Source: an uncultured Eubacteriales bacterium (GTDB taxonomy: Bacteria; Bacillota; Clostridia; Oscillospirales; Oscillospiraceae). From it: a DNA stretch of 9,828 nucleotides. The position numbers and the translations under genes are program-made. The notes beneath the pieces were generated by a model. It saw only the letters and a program-made list of their open reading frames with translations. It did not search any database and had not been told where the DNA came from. The stretch lies in the NCBI GenBank assembly GCA_902461475.1, contig CABPXX010000027.1, positions 1 to 9,828 on the forward strand, written 5' to 3'. Of the stretch, positions 5,359 through 9,828 are shown in pieces. Each line of letters starts with the position of its first letter. Positions within the stretch are counted from its first letter, which is position 1.

Positions 5359-6606
5359 ATGAGACAATTTCGTACTATTCTCAGCTTTGAGCTGAAAAAC
5401 TACTTTAAAAACAAGGTGTTTGTGGGCTCCACCCTGTTCATTGTGGCTGTTCTGGTCGTGGTGATGTTCCTGCCCAACCTGATTGGTTTCTTCGGCTCCA
5501 TGGGCGGAGATTCCTCCGACGAACCCACCGAGCAGTCGGTGATTTTGGTCTCCGCCCCCTCTCAGGAGATGGGAGAGACCATTGCCCAAGCCCTGGCCTC
5601 TGCTTTCCCTGACCAGACGGTAACTTGGACGCAAGACGACCTCGCTAAAATCAAGGAGCAGGTCTCCAACCAGGAAGCTGACTGCGCCCTGGTCTTTGAC
5701 TCCCTGACTTCCTACACCTATTATGTGTACAATCGTTCCCTCTACGACCAGACCACCCAGGTGGCCAATCAGGTCCTGGTGAGCCTGGCCCAGGTGGAGG
5801 CCATGACCCAACAGGGGCTGAGCCCGGACCAGGCTGGAGAGATTCTCTCCCTCCAGATTGACGCCAAAGAGGAGCTTCTGGGGGTGGACCAGGCCCAAAA
5901 TTACTGGTACACCTACATTATGACGTTGGCCCTGTACATGGTCATCATGCTCTACGGCCAGATGGTGGCCTCCCACGTGGCCACTGAGAAGAGCTCCCGA
6001 GCCATGGAGCTGCTCATCACCAGCGCTACCCCGGTGAACATGATGTTCGGCAAAGTGCTGGCCTCCTGCATCGCCGGGTTTGTCCAGCTGGCGGTCATCT
6101 TCGGCTCTGCCCTTCTCTTCTACCAACTCAACCTGGACGCTTGGGGCGGCAATTCCGTGATGACCTCCCTGTTTGACATGCCCCTGTCCCTGCTGGTATA
6201 TCTGCTGGTGTTCTTCGTTCTGGGCTTCCTTCTCTATGCCTTCCTCTACGGCGCCATCGGCTCCACCGCTACCAAGCTGGAGGATATCAACACCTCCATC
6301 ATGCCTCTGTCCATGCTCTTTGTCATTGCCTTCTGCGTGGTCATGTTCAGCATGGGCAGCGGTGCGGTGGACAACATCGCCATGATGGTGTGCTCGTTCG
6401 TCCCCTTCACCTCCCCCATCGCCATGTTCGCCCGCATCGCCATGAGCACGGTCCCCGTCTATCAGATCGTCCTGTCCATCGGCATTCTGGCGGTGTCTGT
6501 GGTGGGCATCGGGGTGCTGTCCGCCAAGATCTATCGAGTGGGCGTGCTCCTCTACGGCACTCCGCCCAAAATTGGCGCCATCCTCAAAGCAGTTTGGCAG
6601 GCCTAA
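5359..6606 (+). CDS. ABC-2 type transporter permease (NatB/YhaP-like)
   Basis: A 415-residue permease pairing with the upstream ATPase. One N-terminal transmembrane helix (about 20-42) is followed by a large extracytoplasmic domain (about 45-178). A cluster of membrane helices comes next: near 182-206, 232-252, 268-300, 312-334, 340-362 and 368-392. This is the ABC2_membrane_3 layout of NatB and YhaP. The motif ATEKSSRAMELLITSATP between the second and third helices is typical of the family. I chose the ATG at 5359 because AAGGGAG (5344-5350) lies eight bases upstream; a GTG at 5341 that overlaps the ATPase stop is in frame but has no such site. It is the last gene of the operon, and no convincing terminator was found in the 102 bases after it. 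Confidence 0.9.
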   Translation: MRQFRTILSFELKNYFKNKVFVGSTLFIVAVLVVVMFLPNLIGFFGSMGGDSSDEPTEQSVILVSAPSQEMGETIAQALASAFPDQTVTWTQDDLAKIKEQVSNQEADCALVFDSLTSYTYYVYNRSLYDQTTQVANQVLVSLAQVEAMTQQGLSPDQAGEILSLQIDAKEELLGVDQAQNYWYTYIMTLALYMVIMLYGQMVASHVATEKSSRAMELLITSATPVNMMFGKVLASCIAGFVQLAVIFGSALLFYQLNLDAWGGNSVMTSLFDMPLSLLVYLLVFFVLGFLLYAFLYGAIGSTATKLEDINTSIMPLSMLFVIAFCVVMFSMGSGAVDNIAMMVCSFVPFTSPIAMFARIAMSTVPVYQIVLSIGILAVSVVGIGVLSAKIYRVGVLLYGTPPKIGAILKAVWQA

Positions 6607-6632
6607 CTTTTCACAGCCTCCCCGGATGATTC

Positions 6633-6661
6633 TTGCCAAATTCTCCTGGCTCCGCTATACT
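6633..6661 (+). promoter_or_regulatory. Promoter of the DUF362 ferredoxin gene
   Basis: TTGCCA (6633-6638), a 17-base spacer and TATACT (6656-6661) predict a start near 6668 and a leader of about 41 bases, which contains AAGGAG at 6694-6699. No operator-like repeat was seen around it. Confidence 0.65.
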
Positions 6662-6708
6662 GTTCTTACATGACTTTCACCCTATTTCGAGACAAGGAGC
6701 AATGAGGT

Positions 6709-7832
6709 ATGGAAAAAGCAAAAGTTTACTACACCGATTTCCGCACCAAGCTGGGCGAGGGCCTTCCCACCAAGCTCAAGCGGCTCATCCGCGCCGCAGG
6801 CATTGGCGATATCGACATGGATAACAAGTTTGTGGCCATCAAGATGCACTTCGGCGAGCTGGGCAATCTGGGCTTCCTCCGCCCCAACTACGCCAAGGCA
6901 GTGGCTGACGTGGTGAAGGAGTTGGGCGGCAAGCCCTTCCTCACCGACTGCAACACCCTCTATGTGGGCAGCCGGAAAAACGCCCTGGAGCACCTGTACT
7001 GCGCCTGGGAAAATGGCTTCACCCCCATGACTGTGGGCTGTCCCATCCTCATTGGCGACGGCCTGAAAGGCACCGATGACGTGGAGGTCCCCATCAATGG
7101 AGAGTACGTCCAGAACGCCAAGATCGGCCGGTCCATTATGGACGCCGACGTGTTCATCTCTCTGAACCACTTCAAGGGCCATGAGATGGCGGGCTTTGGC
7201 GGCGCCATCAAGAACATCGGCATGGGCTGTGGCTCCCGGGCCGGCAAGAAGGAGCAGCACCACAACGGCCAGCCCTCTGTGCATCAGGACAAGTGCGTGG
7301 GCTGCAAGTCCTGCATGAAGGAGTGCGCCAACCAGGGTTTGGCCTTTGATGAGACCACTCGGAAGATGCACATTGTCACCGAGAACTGCGTGGGCTGTGG
7401 CCGCTGCATCGGCGCCTGCAACTTTGACGCCATCGACTTCTCCAGCTGGGCCGCTGTGAAGGACCTGAACTGCCGCATGGCGGAGTATGCCAAGGCGGTG
7501 GTGGATGGCCGTCCCAACTTCCACATCTCCCTCATTGTGGACGTCAGCCCCAACTGCGACTGTCACGCCGAGAACGATGCCCCCATTCTCCCCAACATCG
7601 GCATGTTTGCCTCCTTTGATCCCCTGGCCCTGGACCAGGCCTGTGTGGACGCCTGTCTGGCCTGTGATCCTCTTCCCAACAGTCAGCTCAGCGACAACAT
7701 GGCCAAGCCGGATTTCTGTGACCACCACGATCACTTTGAAAACAGCACCCCCGCAGTTGGGAGACCTGCCTGGAGCACGCCGAGAAGATCGGCATCGGCT
7801 CTCGCAGCTATGAACTGGTGTTCCTGAAGTAA
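6709..7832 (+). CDS. DUF362 iron-sulfur protein with two [4Fe-4S] sites, frameshifted near the C-terminus
   Basis: A DUF362-domain ferredoxin-like protein, probably a cytosolic electron-transfer or redox enzyme of unknown substrate. An N-terminal DUF362 domain (about 1-185) contains KMHFGELGNLGFLRP and SLNHFKGHEMAGFGG. It is followed by two C-x2-C-x2-C-x3-C clusters: Cys196/199/202/206 and Cys227/230/233/237. The DUF362 fold then continues (SPNCDCH, FASFDPLALDQAC). The uninterrupted frame stops at 7827 after a non-family tail. The normal end, beginning WETCLEHAEKIGIG and ending VFLK before TAA at 7830-7832, is in the -1 frame from 7758. One missing base near ACCCCCGCAG (about 7747-7756) explains this, so I give the restored end; the literal open frame is 6709-7827. 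AAGGAG lies nine bases before the ATG. It has its own promoter and terminator and is thus monocistronic. Confidence 0.9.
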
Positions 7833-7837
7833 GACTC

Positions 7838-7874
7838 AAAAATGCCTGGAGAGGGCTTCTCTCCAGGCATTTTT
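7838..7874 (+). terminator. Rho-independent terminator of the DUF362 gene
   Basis: Arms 7838-7853 and 7859-7874 are perfect 16-bp complements (core TGCCTGGAGAG) around a five-base loop, ending in five T. The hairpin begins five bases after the restored stop at 7832. Confidence 0.93.
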
Positions 7875-7891
7875 ATAATTATAAGTACAGG

Positions 7892-8003
7892 GTCCCGCAA
7901 AGCCGGGCGGCGCTGGTGCGCCGTACAAGTGTTTTCGCCTGGGCGAAAACCTTGGCGCAGGCGGAATTCACTTCCGCCGAGCATTGAAATGAGCCTATGG
8001 CTC
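7892..8003. repeat. Array of short hairpins beside the tRNA, possible dispersed repeat element
   Basis: This GC-rich stretch contains four consecutive hairpins. They are CGGCGC-TGGT-GCGCCG (7908-7923), GTTTTCGC-CTGG-GCGAAAAC (7931-7950), GGCGGAA-TTCAC-TTCCGCC (7960-7978) and GAGCC-TAT-GGCTC (7991-8003); a weaker CCCG/CGGG pair sits at 7894-7907. Nothing coding is convincing here. The layout resembles structured intergenic repeats that occur in many copies in Clostridia genomes. The minus-strand frame across it ends in ...ARLCGTLYL, a tail I recall from many spurious Clostridia protein predictions, which hints at a repeat. Copy number cannot be checked from one window. Confidence 0.5.
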
Positions 8004-8042
8004 CCAATGAAAAAGACACGCTTTTTAGCGTGTCGTTTTCAT
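8004..8042 (-). terminator. Terminator of the tRNA-Gly gene
   Basis: Read on the minus strand, GACACGCT and AGCGTGTC (8034-8027 and 8022-8015) form an 8-bp stem with a four-base loop, followed by a run of T (8014-8010). The outer flanks also pair (8036-8045 with 8004-8013, one mismatch at 8014/8035), extending the stem into the tRNA 3' CCA. Confidence 0.85.
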
Positions 8043-8116
8043 TGGAGCGGGTGAGGGGAATCGAACCCCCGTGTTCAGCTTGGGAAGCTGACATTCTACC
8101 ATTGAACTACACCCGC
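8043..8116 (-). tRNA. tRNA-Gly (anticodon CCC)
   Basis: A complete 74-base tRNA with encoded CCA. The acceptor stem pairs GCGGGTG (8116-8110) with CACCCGC (8053-8047), the discriminator is T at 8046 and CCA is at 8045-8043. The anticodon stem TCAGC/GCTGA encloses TTCCCAA, giving anticodon CCC, which reads GGG. The T-arm GGGGGTTCGATTCCCC and the D-loop AATGGTA are standard. It is a single gene, not part of a tRNA cluster, with its own promoter and terminator. Confidence 0.96.
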
Positions 8117-8138
8117 ATATTTCAACTCGGTGAAGCTT

Positions 8139-8167
8139 ATTATAATACACCCCCTGGGAAATTGCAA
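8139..8167 (-). promoter_or_regulatory. Promoter of tRNA-Gly
   Basis: On the minus strand, TTGCAA (8167-8162), a 17-base spacer and a perfect TATAAT (8144-8139) predict a start near 8132, about 16 bases before the mature tRNA 5' end. Confidence 0.82.
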
Positions 8168-8253
8168 GCATTTTTTCTCCCCCATCTTCCCCGTTATCCC
8201 CCCACTTTTCTACACCTTGCCCAAAACTTTATTTGTATTTTACAATTCCACCC

Positions 8254-8282
8254 TTTACTTTTTCGGTACATGTTGCTATAAT
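8254..8282 (+). promoter_or_regulatory. Extended -10 promoter of the 25-residue peptide unit
   Basis: TTTACT (8254-8259), a 17-base spacer and a perfect TATAAT (8277-8282) preceded by TGC form an extended -10 promoter. Transcription should start near 8289, 15 bases before a GAGGTGA ribosome binding site. Confidence 0.78.
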
Positions 8283-8315
8283 GTACAACAGAGCAAGAGA
8301 AAAGAGGTGAAACTT

Positions 8316-8393
8316 GTGAAAGAATATCCCCGCAAGCCTGATGTGGATGATATGATTTTCGGTGATGATCGCACCGTGCCCAGCCAGCGCTGA
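8316..8393 (+). CDS. Putative 25-residue peptide (GTG start)
   Basis: A very short gene with complete signals: extended -10 promoter (8254-8282), GAGGTGA at 8304-8310, a GTG start at 8316, a TGA stop at 8391-8393, and a terminator at 8428-8465. The product starts MKEYPRKPDVDDMIF and ends DDRTVPSQR. It is hydrophilic, with a basic N-terminal third, an acidic middle (five Asp in DVDD and GDD) and no membrane segment or Cys. The frame is open further upstream, but that part crosses the promoter. I do not recognise the family. It could be a free small protein, or a leader peptide for the CmpB-family gene that begins 107 bases after its stop; no run of one amino acid suggests classical attenuation. 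The alternative is that the transcript acts as a small RNA and the frame is chance. Confidence 0.55.
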   Translation: MKEYPRKPDVDDMIFGDDRTVPSQR

Positions 8394-8405
8394 TCTCCCA
8401 TCAGC
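8389..8405 (+). other. Hairpin over the stop codon of the small peptide
   Basis: GCTGAT (8389-8394), loop CTCCC and ATCAGC (8400-8405) form a 6-bp stem that contains the TGA stop of the 25-residue frame. A run of six T at 8421-8426 follows 15 bases later, too far for a normal terminator. It may protect the transcript or affect ribosome release. Confidence 0.35.
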
Positions 8406-8427
8406 CCGCAATGCTGCATATTTTTTG

Positions 8428-8465
8428 ACTCACCCCAGTAATCAGCAATACTGTGGTGAGTTTTT
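8428..8465 (+). terminator. Terminator or attenuator between the small peptide and the membrane gene
   Basis: ACTCACC (8428-8434) pairs with GGTGAGT (8455-8461) and CAGTA (8436-8440) with TACTG (8449-8453), with one C/T mismatch between the two stems and an 8-base loop. TTTT follows. It separates the peptide frame from the next ribosome binding site (8487-8493), so the unit either ends here or controls read-through. Confidence 0.8.
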
Positions 8466-8499
8466 GTCTTTCTCAGAACAACCCCGAAAGGAGCTTTTC

Positions 8500-9810
8500 A
8501 TGACATACTCACTCTCCCAACTGGCCTGGTTCTTTTTAATCTACTCATTCTTGGGCTGGTGCATCAGCGTGGCATTCTGTGCCGTCAAAAAACATTCCTT
8601 TGTCAACCCGGGCTTTCTCAATCTTCCTGTCAGCCCCATTTACGGCATTGGAGCGGTACTCTCCACGGTGTTTCTCTCGGAACTGACCCACCGTCCCCTG
8701 TTCTTTATTCTGGGCTCCTGCGTTCTGTCCGGCATTCTGGTCATTACCACCGGTGTCGCTCTGGAGCGCATGCTCCACCGCAGATGGTGGGACTTCTCCG
8801 ACCACAAATTCCACTTCCACGGGTATATCTCCCTGCCCCTGCTGCTGGTGCTGGGTGTGGGCGCATGGCTGTGCGTGAGCTTTCTCAACCCCCTTCTAGC
8901 CTTGGTGTTGGGTGACCTCCCTCCCCTGCTGTCCCGCATCCTGGTGCTGGTGGGGTTGGGGCTGGTCGCCCTGGACCTGGCCCTCTCTCTGGGCATCACG
9001 GTGCAGATGGGCGTGCGTATCCGCCGTCTGGAACAGCTGTCCCGAGACTTCCAGGAGTTCACCTCCCTGTTCGGCCACGCCATCACCCGGCGGGTCCAGA
9101 CCCGTATGCTCCACGCCTTCCCCAATCTGGAGCAGGCGGCCCCCTCCCAAAAACCCAAGCCCACCGTGTTTGCCCAGGGCTGCTCTCCCACCAAGCTGAT
9201 CTGGATTTTCTTCATTGCCGCCCTGCTGGGTGATATCATCGAGACGCTGTTCTGCCGGGCCACCATGGGCATCTGGATGAGCCGCAGCAGTCTCATCTAC
9301 GGTCCCTTTAGTATCGTGTGGGGCCTTGGCGCTGTGATGTTCACCGCCCTGCTCTATCGGTACAAAGATAAGAGCGAGGGCTACCTCTTCCTTGCCGGCA
9401 CCATTGTGGGCGGTGTGTACGAATATGTGTGTAGTGTCTTCACCGAGCTGGTCTTCGGCACCGTGTTCTGGGATTACAGCCACATCCCCTTCAACCTGGC
9501 CGGACGCATCAATCTGCTCTACTGCTTCTTCTGGGGCATTGCCGCCGCCGTGTGGATGAAGGTCCTCTATCCCCGCCTGTCCCGTCTCATTGAGCGTATC
9601 CCCATGAAAGTGGGCAAAGTGCTCACCTGGGTGATTGTTGTGTTCATGGTCTTTAACATGGCCATCTCCGCCCTGGCTCTGGGCCGGTATCAACAGCGCC
9701 AAGCGACCCCGGATGCCCCCACCAACGGCTTCACCGAATTTTTGGACCACTACTACCCCGACGAGCGGATTCATCAGGTCTACCCCAACATGAAACAGGT
9801 CACGGACTGA
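8500..9810 (+). CDS. Putative ABC-transporter permease-like membrane protein, tandem CmpB-family repeats
   Basis: A 436-residue integral membrane protein with two copies of the CmpB-type (PF06541-like) module. Repeat 1 has FLGWCIS (17-23), GFLNLPVSPIYGIGAV (38-53) and RRWWDFSDHKFHFHGYISL (94-112). Repeat 2 has LLGDIIETLFC (242-252), SLIYGPFSIVWGLGAV (264-279) and FWDYSHIPFNLAGRINL (323-339). Hydrophobic segments cover most of 8-160, 234-290, 298-315, 338-357 and 374-395. A charged linker of about 70 residues (170-232) joins the halves. The family is annotated as putative ABC permease, but no ATPase is beside it and the function is not established. The start at 8500 has AAAGGAG (8487-8493) six bases upstream; the in-frame ATG at 8362 is rejected because the stretch crosses the terminator. 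It may be transcribed by read-through from the 8254-8282 promoter, since I saw no separate promoter after the terminator. Confidence 0.88.
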   Translation: MTYSLSQLAWFFLIYSFLGWCISVAFCAVKKHSFVNPGFLNLPVSPIYGIGAVLSTVFLSELTHRPLFFILGSCVLSGILVITTGVALERMLHRRWWDFSDHKFHFHGYISLPLLLVLGVGAWLCVSFLNPLLALVLGDLPPLLSRILVLVGLGLVALDLALSLGITVQMGVRIRRLEQLSRDFQEFTSLFGHAITRRVQTRMLHAFPNLEQAAPSQKPKPTVFAQGCSPTKLIWIFFIAALLGDIIETLFCRATMGIWMSRSSLIYGPFSIVWGLGAVMFTALLYRYKDKSEGYLFLAGTIVGGVYEYVCSVFTELVFGTVFWDYSHIPFNLAGRINLLYCFFWGIAAAVWMKVLYPRLSRLIERIPMKVGKVLTWVIVVFMVFNMAISALALGRYQQRQATPDAPTNGFTEFLDHYYPDERIHQVYPNMKQVTD

Positions 9811-9828
9811 CCGAGAAAAAACGTCCGA

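Noticed and set aside
5290..6639. 449-codon open frame on the minus strand
   Set aside because: It lies opposite the ABC permease, is rich in His, Gly and Gln without any domain, and mirrors the codon bias of the real gene.
7745..7760. Programmed -1 frameshift site in the DUF362 gene
   Set aside because: The zero-frame codons ACC-CCC-GCA do not make a slippery heptamer and no stimulatory structure follows before the terminator.
6682..7839. 385-codon open frame on the minus strand
   Set aside because: Antisense to the DUF362 gene, whose cysteine motifs, promoter and ribosome binding site clearly define the coding strand.
7879..8094. 71-codon minus-strand frame ending ARLCGTLYL
   Set aside because: It runs across the tRNA, its terminator and the hairpin array; such frames are frequent mispredictions on structured repeats.
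8004..8116. Integrase attachment site at the tRNA 3' end
   Set aside because: No integrase gene and no second copy of the tRNA 3' end were found in the window.
7997..8281. 94-codon plus-strand frame with VRGIEPPCSAWEADILPLNYTR
   Set aside because: This stretch is the antisense translation of tRNA-Gly, a common annotation artefact.
8362..8499. N-terminal extension of the CmpB-family protein from the ATG at 8362
   Set aside because: It crosses the terminator at 8428-8465 and lacks membrane-protein character; the ribosome binding site favours 8500.
8896..9774. 292-codon open frame on the minus strand
   Set aside because: His/Gly-rich shadow of the CmpB-family membrane gene, without start signals.
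9811..9828. Start of a terminator after the CmpB-family gene (AAAAAACGTCCGA)
   Set aside because: The bases look like a left arm with an A-run, but the window ends before any right arm.

Overview
The window reads as chromosomal DNA of a moderately GC-rich Firmicute, most likely a gut Clostridia of the Oscillospiraceae type (Flavonifractor/Lawsonibacter-like). This is inferred from strong AGGAGG-type ribosome binding sites, sigma-A promoters with 17-bp spacers, U-tailed terminators, a DUF3169 protein, a DUF362 ferredoxin and a two-repeat CmpB-type membrane protein. No phage, IS, plasmid or CRISPR signature was seen.

Layout. (1) 2-1402, plus strand: the 3' part of an aldo/keto reductase, then a small uracil-DNA-glycosylase-superfamily protein. 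(2) 1410-2288, minus strand: a fused XRE DNA-binding and SdpI-type membrane protein, whose promoter is covered by a 22-bp palindrome. (3) 2395-3265, minus strand: a membrane-anchored glycerophosphodiester phosphodiesterase with a damaged 3' end, followed by a perfect 19-bp hairpin. (4) 3409-6606, plus strand: a self-contained operon starting with two palindromic operators and a half-site, then a 70-residue XRE repressor, a DUF3169 membrane protein, an ABC ATPase and an ABC-2 permease, tightly spaced or overlapping. (5) 6633-7874, plus strand: a monocistronic DUF362/2x[4Fe-4S] protein with its own promoter and terminator; its last 25 codons are out of frame because about one base is missing. 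(6) 7892-8500: an array of hairpins, a terminator, a minus-strand tRNA-Gly(CCC) with promoter, and a tiny plus-strand transcription unit for a 25-residue peptide with its own promoter, ribosome binding site and terminator. (7) 8500-9810, plus strand: a 436-residue tandem-repeat CmpB-family membrane protein.

How the parts may work together. Two neighbouring loci join an XRE DNA-binding domain to a membrane function: one as a fusion (XRE-SdpI), the other as an operon (XRE, DUF3169, ABC exporter). Both show 8-6-8 palindromes overlapping the -35 box, which suggests autorepression. By family analogy both could respond to envelope stress or peptide antimicrobials, but no substrate can be read from the sequence. 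The least explained items are the 25-residue peptide unit and the hairpin array beside the tRNA. Two genes carry C-terminal frame breaks, so real gene decay and assembly error must both be considered.
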